Assembly: GCF_000962805.1 (NCBI RefSeq)
Contig: NZ_JZTW01000024.1
Span: forward strand, 1 to 55,802
Direction of reading: 5' to 3'
Source: Pseudarthrobacter chlorophenolicus
Lineage (GTDB): Bacteria; Actinomycetota; Actinomycetes; Actinomycetales; Micrococcaceae
DNA length: 55,802 bases
The position numbers were made by a program, and so were the translations under genes. The notes under the pieces were generated by a model. The model had not been told where the DNA came from. It saw only the letters and a list, made by a program, of their open reading frames with translations, and did no database searches. Each line of letters starts with the position of its first letter. Within the stretch, counting starts at the first letter, position 1. Shown here in pieces: positions 33,356 through 41,983 of the stretch.

Positions 33356-33906
33356 TGAACATCCGTAAGATCGTCACCCTGTCCGAAGAAATCCTCACCG
33401 AGGGCGGCCGTCCCGTGACTCCCGGCGCCCGGGTGGCCATCGCCGTCGCCGTCGTGGAAAACCCGTGGGCCGGGCATGGATTCGTCGAGGACCTCACCGC
33501 CGGCATCGATGCCACCGCCTCGGACCTCGGCGCCCTCCTCACCCCCAAGGTCATCGAAGCCCTCGGCGCGCCCGTGGAGGCCTATGGGAAGGCGGCCATC
33601 GTCGGTATCGAAGGCGAGGTGGAACACGGCTCGGCACTGATCCACACCCTCAAGTTCGGCGATCACTACCGCAAGGCCGCGTCCGCCACCACGCTGCTGC
33701 CCGCCGTCGAGAAGCGTGCCCCCGCCGGCACCGTCTTCGACATCCCGATGAAGCACATCACTGACGCCACCATCCGTTCGCACCACCAGAGCGTGGAGGT
33801 CAGGGTTGCCGACGCGCCCCATCCCGGCGAAATCCTCATCGCGCTCGCCGCTTCCGCCCAGGGCCGGCCGCAGGAGCGCCTGGCACCGCTGTCCACGGAG
33901 CAGTGA
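33355..33906 (+). CDS. AA_synth (DUF1185) family protein B
   Basis: A 183-residue paralogue of the preceding protein and of normal family length: IRKIVTLSEEILTEGGRPV, VVENPWAGHGFVEDL, YGKAAIVGIEGEVEHGSALI, DAPHPGEILIALAASA. Conserved Glu and His in GEVEH plus DAPHP could form an active or metal site. Its GTGA junction with the next gene (hydrolase) shows tight coupling. The chemical role of this family is not established; see the island finding. Confidence 0.85.
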   Translation: MNIRKIVTLSEEILTEGGRPVTPGARVAIAVAVVENPWAGHGFVEDLTAGIDATASDLGALLTPKVIEALGAPVEAYGKAAIVGIEGEVEHGSALIHTLKFGDHYRKAASATTLLPAVEKRAPAGTVFDIPMKHITDATIRSHHQSVEVRVADAPHPGEILIALAASAQGRPQERLAPLSTEQ

Positions 33907-34643
33907 GCCACGTGCCCGGGACGCCCGTTGCCCTCCTGCATGGCGTGGGCCTCGACGCCGGCATGTGGGAGCCGGTCCGGGACGCCCTCAAGCGTGACTC
34001 CGTGGCCCTTGACCTGCCCGGTCACGGGCGGCAGCCGGCGCTCACGGCACCCACCTCGCTGGCGGAACTGGCCGGGGATGTGCTGGACCGGCTTCCCGAA
34101 AGAAGCCACCTCGTGGGGTTCTCGCTCGGAGCCCTGATTGCGCAGTACATCGCCAGGTTCCACCCCGACCGGGTCGCGACCCTGACCTGCGTGAACTCGG
34201 TGTGCCGGCGCACGGAAGAGGAATCCGCAGCGGTCCTCACCAGGCTCGCCGCGGCGGAATCGGACTTCCCGGCAACCGTTGAGGCCAGCATCGACCGCTG
34301 GTACACCGGGACATCCGTTCCCGAAAGCGTCGTGGAAGCGACGCGACGCACCCTGGCGGGGAACGACGTCGGCTCCTTCGTCCACGCCTACCGCGTCTTC
34401 GCCACCGGGGACGCGGTCATCGGACCGGAGCTCGGCAAGATCACCATTCCTACCCTCGCCGTCACCGGTGAACTGGACCCCGGATCCACACCGGACATGA
34501 CGCACCGCCTCGCCGCAGCAATCCCCGGCGCCAGGAGCCTCGTGGTACCCGGCGCACGGCACATGCTGCCGGTTCAGGACGCTGACGTCCTGGCCGGGGC
34601 AGTCAACGACTTCATCCAAGAATCCGAAGGAGAACGGGCATGA
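33903..34643 (+). CDS. Alpha/beta hydrolase of the catabolic island
   Basis: A 246-residue alpha/beta hydrolase with a GTG start overlapping the previous stop. ALLHGVGLDAGMWEPV provides the oxyanion hole, VGFSLGALIAQYI the nucleophile Ser, and VPGARHMLPVQDAD the His. It is similar in layout to enol-lactone/MhpC-type carbon-carbon or C-N hydrolases. In ring-cleavage pathways of the trigonelline type this position is filled by the enzyme that splits the formamido-acid intermediate. Exact bond cleaved is inferred. Confidence 0.85.
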   Translation: MSHVPGTPVALLHGVGLDAGMWEPVRDALKRDSVALDLPGHGRQPALTAPTSLAELAGDVLDRLPERSHLVGFSLGALIAQYIARFHPDRVATLTCVNSVCRRTEEESAAVLTRLAAAESDFPATVEASIDRWYTGTSVPESVVEATRRTLAGNDVGSFVHAYRVFATGDAVIGPELGKITIPTLAVTGELDPGSTPDMTHRLAAAIPGARSLVVPGARHMLPVQDADVLAGAVNDFIQESEGERA

Positions 34644-36121
34644 CACTCCGACTCGACCACTTCATCGGGGGTACCTGGTCAGCTCCCGCCGCCGGTGAAT
34701 ACTTCCCCAGCACCAACCCTGCAACCCTCGAAACGCTGTACGAGGCAGCCCGGGGAACCGAAGAGGACGTCCGCCGCGCCGTGGCAGCGGCCAAGGAGGC
34801 CTTCGGGTCCCCGCTCTGGCGCGACCTCACGGCCACCAAGCGCGGACACCTGCTCCGCCGACTCGGGGACCTCATTGGCGAACACGCGGACGAGCTCGCC
34901 GAGCTGGAAACCCTGGACAACGGCAAGCTGCTGCGCGAGATGCGTGGACAGCTCGCCTCCCTGCCCGAGTACCTGTACTACTACGCCGGGCTCGCGGACA
35001 AGGTCCAGGGAAGCCAGATCCCCACCAACTCCATCACCATGCTGAACTACACCCAGCGCGAACCGCTCGGCGTGGTCGGCGCCATCACCCCATGGAACTC
35101 GCCGCTGACGCTGACCACGTCCAAGCTTGCTCCGGCGCTCGCGGCCGGCAACACCGTGGTGATCAAGCCCAGCGAGTACACGTCCCGGACCATCCTCCGC
35201 GTGGCCGAACTCGCCTCCGAGGCAGGGTTCCCGGACGGAGTGGTGAACGTGGTCACGGGGTTCGGCCAGGAAGCCGGCGCCGCGCTGGTCAGCCACCGCG
35301 ACCTCGCCAAGATCTCCTTCACCGGTTCCACCCAGACCGGTGCCCGCATTGCCGCGGAGACGGCGTCGCGCTTCATCGGCTCCACCCTGGAGCTCGGCGG
35401 CAAGAGCCCCAACATCGTGTTCGAGGACGCGGACGTGTCCAACGCCGCGATGGGCGTCATCGCCGGGATCTTCGCCGCCGCCGGCCAGACCTGCATCGCC
35501 GGCAGCCGCGTCTTCGCCCACCGCAGCGTCTACGACGAACTCGTGGAGCGCGTCGCCGAGCGTGCGGCGTCGATCATCATCGGCGATCCGCGCCTGGCCA
35601 CCACCGAACTCGGCCCGCTGGCCTTTGGTGCCCAGCTGGACAAAGTGAGCTCCTACGTGGACATCGGCGTCAGTGAAGGTGCCACGGTGCGGACCGGCGG
35701 CAAACGCCCGGATATCGAGCTCCCCGGCTACTTCTTCGCACCCACCGTGCTCACCGGCGTCGACAATTCCATGCGCGTGGTGCGCGAGGAAATCTTCGGC
35801 CCTGTCGCGGCGATCATGCCGTTCGACTCTGAGGACGAAGTGGTGGGCCTGGCCAATGACACCGAATACGGGCTCGCCGCGGGCATCTGGACACAGAACC
35901 TGGCACGCGCCCACCGGATGGCACGCCGCCTGGAAGCGGGGACGGTGTGGGTCAACACCTACCGCGCCATGTCCCCGATGTCCCCCCGCCAGGGCTTCAA
36001 AAACTCCGGCGTGGGCATCGAGCACGGCCTGGAATCAATGCACGAATACACCCGGCTCAAGAGCGTCTGGATCAACACGGATGAAGGCCCCGTCTCCGAT
36101 CCGTTCGTCCTGCGCAGCTGA
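34640..36121 (+). CDS. Aldehyde dehydrogenase of the catabolic island
   Basis: A 493-residue ALDH coupled to the hydrolase by ATGA. TPWNSPLTLTTSKLAPALAAG, FTGSTQTGARIA, Glu251 in LELGGKSPNI and nucleophile Cys285 in GQTCIAGSR are all present, so it should be active. It groups by motif with betaine-aldehyde/hydroxymuconic-semialdehyde dehydrogenases. The second ALDH of the island (gabD) would take the later semialdehyde, so this one probably oxidises the first ring-opened aldehyde. Confidence 0.88.
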   Translation: MTLRLDHFIGGTWSAPAAGEYFPSTNPATLETLYEAARGTEEDVRRAVAAAKEAFGSPLWRDLTATKRGHLLRRLGDLIGEHADELAELETLDNGKLLREMRGQLASLPEYLYYYAGLADKVQGSQIPTNSITMLNYTQREPLGVVGAITPWNSPLTLTTSKLAPALAAGNTVVIKPSEYTSRTILRVAELASEAGFPDGVVNVVTGFGQEAGAALVSHRDLAKISFTGSTQTGARIAAETASRFIGSTLELGGKSPNIVFEDADVSNAAMGVIAGIFAAAGQTCIAGSRVFAHRSVYDELVERVAERAASIIIGDPRLATTELGPLAFGAQLDKVSSYVDIGVSEGATVRTGGKRPDIELPGYFFAPTVLTGVDNSMRVVREEIFGPVAAIMPFDSEDEVVGLANDTEYGLAAGIWTQNLARAHRMARRLEAGTVWVNTYRAMSPMSPRQGFKNSGVGIEHGLESMHEYTRLKSVWINTDEGPVSDPFVLRS

Positions 36122-36133
36122 AAGGAACCCGCC

Positions 36134-36334
36134 ATGCCGCTCATCGAAGTATCCATCGCCAGGGGCCGCAGCCCGGAACAGCTCCGCTCGCTGATCGATG
36201 AACTGCACCACGCAGCCGAGAAGGCCGTGGGCGCCGTACCCGAGAACACCACCGTCATCATCCGTGAAATCGAGCACGAACACTGGTCCCGCGGCAACCA
36301 GACCATTGCCGAACGCAACGCTGCAGCCCAGTAG
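36134..36334 (+). CDS. 4-oxalocrotonate tautomerase-like protein
   Basis: A 66-residue protein. After Met removal the N-terminal Pro (PLIEVSIARGRSPEQL) is the catalytic base of the tautomerase superfamily, and an Arg typical of the active site is present (Arg10). It would interconvert enol/keto or double-bond isomers of an unsaturated acid. The gene is 12 bp after the ALDH with an AAAGGAA ribosome-binding site, hence the same operon. Confidence 0.88.
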   Translation: MPLIEVSIARGRSPEQLRSLIDELHHAAEKAVGAVPENTTVIIREIEHEHWSRGNQTIAERNAAAQ

Positions 36335-36390
36335 CTGCAGCCACTAACCACGCGTGCGGCGGACACCGCCGCAGAACGAAGGAGTTACTC

Positions 36391-37458
36391 ATGCGCTTTT
36401 CCCTCTTCGTCCACATGGAGCGCTGGGACGAGTCAGTCTCGCACCAGGAATGCTTCGAAAACCTGACGGAGCTCGCCCTCATCGCCGAGGCCGGTGGCTT
36501 CAGCACCGTCTGGATCGGCGAGCACCACTCGATGGAATACACCATCTCGCCGAGCCCCATGCCGCAGCTCGCCTACCTTGCGGCAAAGACGTCGAAGATC
36601 CGGCTCGGAGCCGGCACCATCATCGCGCCGTTCTGGAACCCTCTCCGGGTGGCGGGGGAGTGCGCGCTCCTGGACGTCATCAGCAACGGCCGCGCGGAGG
36701 TAGGGCTGGCACGCGGCGCGTACCAGTTCGAATTTGACCGCCTGATGGGCGGCATGTCCGCGGTCGACGGCGGCAAGCACCTCCGCGAGCTTGTCCCCGC
36801 CGTCCGCGCGCTCTGGGAAGGCGACTATGCGCACGACGGCGAGGTGTGGCAATTCCCCACGTCCACCAGCGTCCCGAAGCCGGTCCAGAAGCCCACCCCG
36901 CCCATGTGGATCGCGGCCCGGGACATTTCCTCCCACGAATTCGCCGTTGCCAACGGCTGCAACGTGATGGTGACTCCGCTGATGAAGGGCGACGAGGAAG
37001 TCGAGGACTTGGCACGCAAGTTCGACTCCGCCGTCGAAAGCAACCCCGGTGTTCCCCGCCCGGACCTGATGGTGCTGCGCCACACCCACGTCCACTCCGA
37101 AGATGAGCCCGAAGGCTGGCGCCGCCCGGCCGAAGGCATCAACAAGTTCTACCGGACCTTCGATGCCTGGTTCGGCAACAAGACTGCGCCCACCAACGGC
37201 TTCCTGGAGCCGAGCCCCGAGGAAAAGTTCGCCGGGCGCCCGGAATTCACGCCGGAATCCCTGCACAAGACGGCCATGATCGGCACGCCGCAGGAGATCA
37301 TCGAGCGTCTTCGCCACTACGAGGCCCTGGGTGTCACCGAATTCAGCGTCTGGTCGGACAACAGCCTGACCCACGAGGAAAAGAAGCGTTCACTCGAGCT
37401 CTTCATCGAACACGTCGTCCCGGCGTTCCAGGAGCAGCCCGCCGCGGTTGCGCGCTGA
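36391..37458 (+). CDS. Luciferase-like (LLM) flavin-dependent monooxygenase
   Basis: A 355-residue bacterial-luciferase-fold oxygenase. FSTVWIGEHHSMEYTISPSP is the flavin/substrate pocket signature, then RLGAGTIIAPFWNPLRVAGE and DVISNGRAEVGLARG. It lacks its own reductase domain and so needs reduced flavin from a partner, supplied by the SnoaL-flavin reductase fusion of the divergent arm. LLM enzymes insert oxygen and can cleave N-heteroaromatic rings directly between carbons. It is the last gene of the rightward operon and ends at a hairpin. Confidence 0.88.
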   Translation: MRFSLFVHMERWDESVSHQECFENLTELALIAEAGGFSTVWIGEHHSMEYTISPSPMPQLAYLAAKTSKIRLGAGTIIAPFWNPLRVAGECALLDVISNGRAEVGLARGAYQFEFDRLMGGMSAVDGGKHLRELVPAVRALWEGDYAHDGEVWQFPTSTSVPKPVQKPTPPMWIAARDISSHEFAVANGCNVMVTPLMKGDEEVEDLARKFDSAVESNPGVPRPDLMVLRHTHVHSEDEPEGWRRPAEGINKFYRTFDAWFGNKTAPTNGFLEPSPEEKFAGRPEFTPESLHKTAMIGTPQEIIERLRHYEALGVTEFSVWSDNSLTHEEKKRSLELFIEHVVPAFQEQPAAVAR

Positions 37459-37504
37459 TCCACCACAACTGAACCTGCGGCAGATCCGGCCGCAGGCGTC
37501 GTTT

Positions 37505-37545
37505 CGAGAGCCGATCGGGGACTTCCCTGGTCGGCTCTCGTTGTG
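37505..37545 (+). terminator. Hairpin after the LLM gene
   Basis: CGAGAGCCGA (37505-37514) pairs with TCGGCTCTCG (37531-37540). A moderately T-rich tail follows (TTGTGCTTTC), so it is likely but not ideal as an intrinsic terminator. Confidence 0.7.
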
Positions 37546-37584
37546 CTTTCTCCAATTCCCTCTTGTGGGGCAGCATGGCAAGCT

Positions 37585-37596
37585 CTAATATATTAG
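37585..37596. promoter_or_regulatory. AT-rich palindrome CTAATATATTAG upstream of the aminotransferase
   Basis: A perfect 12-bp palindrome in a strikingly AT-rich patch (about 37580-37620) within the 283-bp gap (37459-37741) between two operons. It could be an operator or part of a promoter for the aminotransferase/dehydrogenase pair. No other gene is seen in this gap. Confidence 0.5.
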
Positions 37597-37741
37597 TTAA
37601 TACGCATAGCTATATCATGTTGGTTTCCTGCCGTCAGGTGAACCGGCCTGGTTTGGATGTGCCATGCCCGGATCCCGCCCCGCCCGAACCTGGGCGGGGC
37701 CTGGAGTGGATGATTGTCATCTCGATGAGGAGTAGAACAGC

Positions 37742-38941
37742 ATGCAGCAACTCGCGCACCGTCTTGAACGGCTGGGCACGGAAACTGCCTTCAGCGTCGC
37801 GCAGGCCGCGGCGTCCTGGAAGGCGCAGGGGAACCTCGTGTATCCCTTCCACCTGGGCGACATCAACATCCCCACCGCCCCGCACATCGTCGAGGCCATG
37901 AACAAGGCGATTGCCGACGGCTACACGGGCTACTGCCCCGGCCCCGGCATTCCGCAGCTGCGGGAGGCCCTTGCCGAGGACCTCGGCTCCCGCCGCGGCA
38001 TCACGTTCTCCCCTGACAACGTGGTGGTGATGACCGGTGGCAAGCCGGTGATCACCAAGTTCCTGCAGGCCGTCATGAACCCCGGCCAGGAAGTGCTCTA
38101 CCCGAACCCGGGCTTCCCGATCTACGAATCCCAGATCGAGTACCTGGGTGGGACGGCTGTTCCTTACCGTTACGTGCCCACCGAGTCCGGCTTCGCGATC
38201 GACCTCGACCAGGTGCGCGCATCGATCACGGCGAACACGGTCGCCATCATCTACAACGATCTGCAGAACCCCATCTCGGCCGAGTCCACCGCCGCGGAGC
38301 GCGAGGCCATCGCCCAGATCGCCCAGGAGCACGATCTGTGGGTCCTCTCCGATGAGGCCTACTTCGAGACCCGCTACGAAGGCGTCTCGCAGTCGATCGC
38401 CTCGCTGCCCGGCATGGCCGAACGGACAGTCATCCTCTACACCTTCAGCAAGAAGTTCGCCATGACCGGGTCGCGCCTTGGTTGCGCCGTCGCGCCCCTG
38501 GAAATCGCCAAGGTCCTCAGCACGCTCAACACCAACGACGAATCCTGCACCACGCATTACGTGCAGTGGGCCGGCATCGAAGCGCTCCGCGGCCCCCAGG
38601 AGCCAGTCCAACAGATGCTGGACATCCTGCGCGAACGCAGGGATGCGGCCTGCGAACTGGTGAACGCCATCCCGGGCATGCACGTCGCCGTGCCGCAGTC
38701 CACGTTCTACCTGTTCCCGGACGTTACCGAAACCATGAAGCGCATGGGCTTCACGGCAGTGGGTGATTTCGCCACCGAAGCCCTGTACAAGACCGGTGTT
38801 TCCTTCTGTACCCGGGAACACTTCGGCCGGCGCCTGCCCGGCGAAGAGCGGCAGTACATCCGGCTCGCGTACTCAGGCATCGACGTTGCCAACATCCGCG
38901 AAGGCCTCGGCCGCCTGAGCCAGTGGATTGAGTCGGCATGA
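37742..38941 (+). CDS. PLP-dependent class I/II aminotransferase
   Basis: A 399-residue fold-type I aminotransferase, with GAGGAG upstream. The PLP Lys237 lies in TFSKKFAMTGSRLG. YTGYCPGPGIPQLREALAED, NPISAESTAAERE and LSDEAYFETRYEG (Asp-Ala-Tyr motif) complete the site. It is closest in motif to alanine/aspartate/aromatic transaminases. It is coupled by ATGA overlap to a D-2-hydroxyacid dehydrogenase, so the pair would turn an amino acid into a 2-oxo acid and then a D-2-hydroxy acid, or the reverse. Link to the island is by position only. Confidence 0.88.
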   Translation: MQQLAHRLERLGTETAFSVAQAAASWKAQGNLVYPFHLGDINIPTAPHIVEAMNKAIADGYTGYCPGPGIPQLREALAEDLGSRRGITFSPDNVVVMTGGKPVITKFLQAVMNPGQEVLYPNPGFPIYESQIEYLGGTAVPYRYVPTESGFAIDLDQVRASITANTVAIIYNDLQNPISAESTAAEREAIAQIAQEHDLWVLSDEAYFETRYEGVSQSIASLPGMAERTVILYTFSKKFAMTGSRLGCAVAPLEIAKVLSTLNTNDESCTTHYVQWAGIEALRGPQEPVQQMLDILRERRDAACELVNAIPGMHVAVPQSTFYLFPDVTETMKRMGFTAVGDFATEALYKTGVSFCTREHFGRRLPGEERQYIRLAYSGIDVANIREGLGRLSQWIESA

Positions 38942-39897
38942 GCCGGGTCGTCGTTACGGGGCGTATCCCCGAAGCAGCCATCGAGAAGCTTCGCGCCGAG
39001 CACGATGTGGATGCCTGGCAGGGCCCGGAGTCCATCAGCCGCGAGGAGCTTCTGCGCCGGGTGGCGGGGGCGGACGGCATCGTCAGCCTGCTCACCGAGC
39101 GCGTCGACGCCGAACTGCTGGACGCCGCCGGCCCGCAGCTCAAAGTCGTGGCGAACGTTGCCGTCGGTTACGACAACATCGATGTGCCGGCCTGCACCGA
39201 ACGTAGCGTCATCGCCACCAATACGCCCGGCGTGCTCACCGACGCCACCGCTGACATCGCGCTGAGCCTGATCCTCATGGCCACCCGCCGGCTTGGCGAG
39301 GGCGAGCGGCTCATCCGTTCCGGTGAAGCCTGGAAGTGGGGCATGTTCTTCCTGCTGGGCAGCAGCCTGCAGGGCAAGACCCTGGGCGTTGTGGGCATGG
39401 GCGGCATCGGCCAGGCCACCGCACGGCGCGCCAAGGCCTTCGGCATGGAGATCGTCTACCAGTCACGCAGCGAAATCGACCCTGCCATCGCCGAAGAACT
39501 TGGCGCCCGCAGGGTTGAACTCGACGAGCTGCTGGCCATTTCCGACGTCGTCTCCCTGCACTGCCCGTACGGGCCTGCCACGCACCACCTGATCGGTGCC
39601 GAGCAGCTCGCGGCAATGAAGGACTCGGCATTCCTGGTCAACACCGCCCGTGGGCCGATTGTGGACGAAGCAGCCCTCGCGTCCGCGCTCCGGGACGGCG
39701 TCATCGCCGGAGCCGGGCTGGACGTCTACGAGAAGGAGCCGCAGGTCGACTTCGGCTTGCTCGGGCTCGACAACGTGGTCCTGCTGCCGCACCTCGGCTC
39801 CGCCACGGTGGAAACACGCACCGCGATGGCCATGCTCGCTGCAGACAACGCCCTTGCCGTGCTGAGCGGGGAACGGCCAGCCACGCCGATCCGCTAG
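38938..39897 (+). CDS. D-2-hydroxyacid dehydrogenase (glyoxylate/hydroxypyruvate reductase-like)
   Basis: A 319-residue NAD(P)H-dependent enzyme. VVANVAVGYDNIDV near the N-terminal domain, the Rossmann loop GVVGMGGIGQATARRA, NTARGPIVDEAAL with the catalytic Arg, and His285 in LLPHLGSATVETR. GlyR-type members reduce glyoxylate or hydroxypyruvate. The start overlaps the aminotransferase stop by 4 nt and a strong terminator follows, defining a two-gene operon. Confidence 0.9.
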   Translation: MSRVVVTGRIPEAAIEKLRAEHDVDAWQGPESISREELLRRVAGADGIVSLLTERVDAELLDAAGPQLKVVANVAVGYDNIDVPACTERSVIATNTPGVLTDATADIALSLILMATRRLGEGERLIRSGEAWKWGMFFLLGSSLQGKTLGVVGMGGIGQATARRAKAFGMEIVYQSRSEIDPAIAEELGARRVELDELLAISDVVSLHCPYGPATHHLIGAEQLAAMKDSAFLVNTARGPIVDEAALASALRDGVIAGAGLDVYEKEPQVDFGLLGLDNVVLLPHLGSATVETRTAMAMLAADNALAVLSGERPATPIR

Positions 39898-39908
39898 AAA
39901 AATGACCA

Positions 39909-39952
39909 GGGCCTGGGCGGGGTGATTGCAGCACCCCGCCCAGGCCCTTTTT
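39909..39952 (+). terminator. Very strong rho-independent terminator
   Basis: A perfect 16-bp stem, GGGCCTGGGCGGGGTG (39909-39924) with its complement (39932-39947), a 7-nt loop and five T (39948-39952). Confidence 0.96.
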
Positions 39953-40097
39953 GTGCCCTGACAGGGGGCGTATCTCCTCGTATTTCCAATGTATCGCCTG
40001 GGGTGGGGCTTGCGGCAAGGCCCCGGGTGGGCCGGATAATCGTTCGCCGGAGGCCGCCACACCAGCGCGGCCCCATGGAGGATGGGGAGCACCGAGG

Positions 40098-41585
40098 GTG
40101 AAGCACCAGGTAGTCGTTGTGGGAAGCGGGCCCACCGGGCTCATGCTGGCCGGTGAGCTGGCACTCGCCGGGGTGGATGTGGCAGTGGTTGAGCGGCGTC
40201 CCACCCAGGAGCTCGCCGGCGCGCGGGCAGGTGGCCTCCACGCCCGCACCATCGAGGTGCTGGACCAGCGGGGCATCGCGGACCGGTTCCTTGCCGAAGG
40301 GCAGGTGGCCCAGGTGGCGGGGTTCGCCGGCACCCGTTTCGACCTCACCGGATTTCCCACCCGCCACCCGTACGGGCTCGGGCTGTGGCAGAACCACATT
40401 GAACGCATCCTGGCCGGCTGGGCGGAGGAGCTGCCCGTGGCCTTCCACCGCGGTACTGAGGTGACGGGCGTTGTCCAGGACGGCGCCGGCGTCGAGGTCT
40501 CCCTTGCGGACGGCCGGACGCTGCATGCGGACTTCGTTGTAGGGTGCGACGGCGGCCGCAGCCTTGTGCGGAAGGCTGCGGGCATCGAATTTCCCGGCTG
40601 GGATCCCACCACCAGTGCGCTGATCGCCGAGGTGGAGATGACCGGGCAGCCGGAGTTTGGCGTCCATAAGAATCCGTTCGGCATCCACTCCTTCGGCCGG
40701 CGGGAGTACACCATCCAGGAGGGCAAGGTGGTGTACGCGGACAGCGGACCGGTGGCGGTCATGGTCACCGAGGAGCACGTGGGCGCAGCGGAGCCGGGAC
40801 TGGCTGACCTGAGCGCGGCCCTCACCGCCGTGTGCGGAACCGACTACGGTGCCCACAGTCCTACGTGGATTTCCCGCTTCACTGATGCCACCCGGCAGGC
40901 CGCCACCTACCGCAAGGGGCGGGTCCTGCTGGCCGGGGACGCGGCGCACATCCATGCGCCCGACGGCGGCCAGGGCCTTAATATCGGCGTGCAGGATGCC
41001 GTGAACCTGGGCTGGAAGCTGGCGCAGGTGCTCCGGGGGACGTCGCCGGAAAGCCTGTTGGACACGTATCAGGCAGAGCGTCATCCCGTGGCGGCTCGGG
41101 TGCTGCGCAACACCATGGCCCAGTCGGTGCTGCGCCGCCCGGACCCGAGGATTGCCGCCGCCGGAGAGGTCATGGCCGAGCTGCTGGGCATGGAGGAGCC
41201 GCGCCGCCGGTTCGCCGGCATGCAGTCAGGCCTGGACGTCCACTACCACCTCGGCGAGGGCCACCCGCTGCTGGGACGCCGGATGCCGGACCTGGACCTG
41301 GAGACACCGGCCGGCCCGCGGCGGATGTACGCGCTGCTGCACACTGCACGCCCGGTCCTGCTGAATCTTGGCGCTGCCGGCACCTTTGACTCCATACCCC
41401 TGCCGCCCGCAATTCAACTGGTGGACGCCACCTACGGGGGTGAGTGGGAGCTGCCGGTCCTCGGAACTGTCCCCCCGCCGTCGGCCGTGCTTGTGCGCCC
41501 GGACGGCTACGTGGCGTGGGTGGGGAAGGGAACCGCGTCGGGCCTTGCCGAGGCACTGTTTCGGTGGTTCGGGCCCTCTCGGTAG
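40098..41585 (+). CDS. FAD-dependent aromatic monooxygenase (phenol hydroxylase/RdmE type)
   Basis: A 495-residue class A flavoprotein hydroxylase. GTG 40098 with GGGGAG upstream gives the canonical start VKHQVVVVGSGPTGLMLAGE (GxGxxG). VVGCDGGRSLVRKAAG is the DG motif and GRVLLAGDAAHIHAPDGGQG binds the FAD ribityl. A C-terminal thioredoxin-like region follows (about 385-495). Family members hydroxylate phenols, polyketides or antibiotics such as rifampicin with NADPH and oxygen. It has its own promoter space after the terminator. Substrate unknown. Confidence 0.87.
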   Translation: MKHQVVVVGSGPTGLMLAGELALAGVDVAVVERRPTQELAGARAGGLHARTIEVLDQRGIADRFLAEGQVAQVAGFAGTRFDLTGFPTRHPYGLGLWQNHIERILAGWAEELPVAFHRGTEVTGVVQDGAGVEVSLADGRTLHADFVVGCDGGRSLVRKAAGIEFPGWDPTTSALIAEVEMTGQPEFGVHKNPFGIHSFGRREYTIQEGKVVYADSGPVAVMVTEEHVGAAEPGLADLSAALTAVCGTDYGAHSPTWISRFTDATRQAATYRKGRVLLAGDAAHIHAPDGGQGLNIGVQDAVNLGWKLAQVLRGTSPESLLDTYQAERHPVAARVLRNTMAQSVLRRPDPRIAAAGEVMAELLGMEEPRRRFAGMQSGLDVHYHLGEGHPLLGRRMPDLDLETPAGPRRMYALLHTARPVLLNLGAAGTFDSIPLPPAIQLVDATYGGEWELPVLGTVPPPSAVLVRPDGYVAWVGKGTASGLAEALFRWFGPSR

Positions 41586-41983
41586 GGGAACCGAGCGGAT
41601 GAGAACCCTTTCCAAGACGTTAGGGCCGTCCAGGGGCCAACCTCCACTGGGGCTGACTCGGTGAAAAAGTGAAGTTTTAAAGACTGTCGCTTTTCCAGAC
41701 GCTGACCAACGGAATACAAGATTTGCTCGCTTTTGGGCAACTCCAGGCGATGCCCGTTCATCTGTCTCATAACTAAGAATGAGTACACAATCTTTGCCAG
41801 ATGGTTATGCAACATAGTTACGAGAATCGGGCTTGTCAGCGTGAAATCCAAGATTCCGCAGAAGGTCTGGGTATGCCGAGGTCAGGCAATTATGCGCTCG
41901 TCGAGACGTCTCATTTCCCAAGGGATACGAGACCGAGGAGCGAGCCGTGTGGTGAAGCGAATAGCAACATCTGCCGGCCGTGC
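41586..41983. other. 398-bp intergenic stretch at the edge of the metal-resistance block
   Basis: Lower GC than its surroundings (notably 41660-41860), with no frame of convincing coding character. Short frames on both strands look like noise. It marks a change from catabolic genes (plus strand) to the mer/cop block (minus strand) and could be a junction scar. I saw no terminal inverted repeats or direct repeats. Confidence 0.5.

Noticed and set aside
41507..41851. A 114-codon minus-strand frame and an 86-codon plus-strand frame (41801-42061) in the gap before copC
   Set aside because: No ribosome-binding site or recognisable motif, and they overlap other genes at their ends. They may be relics but cannot be supported.
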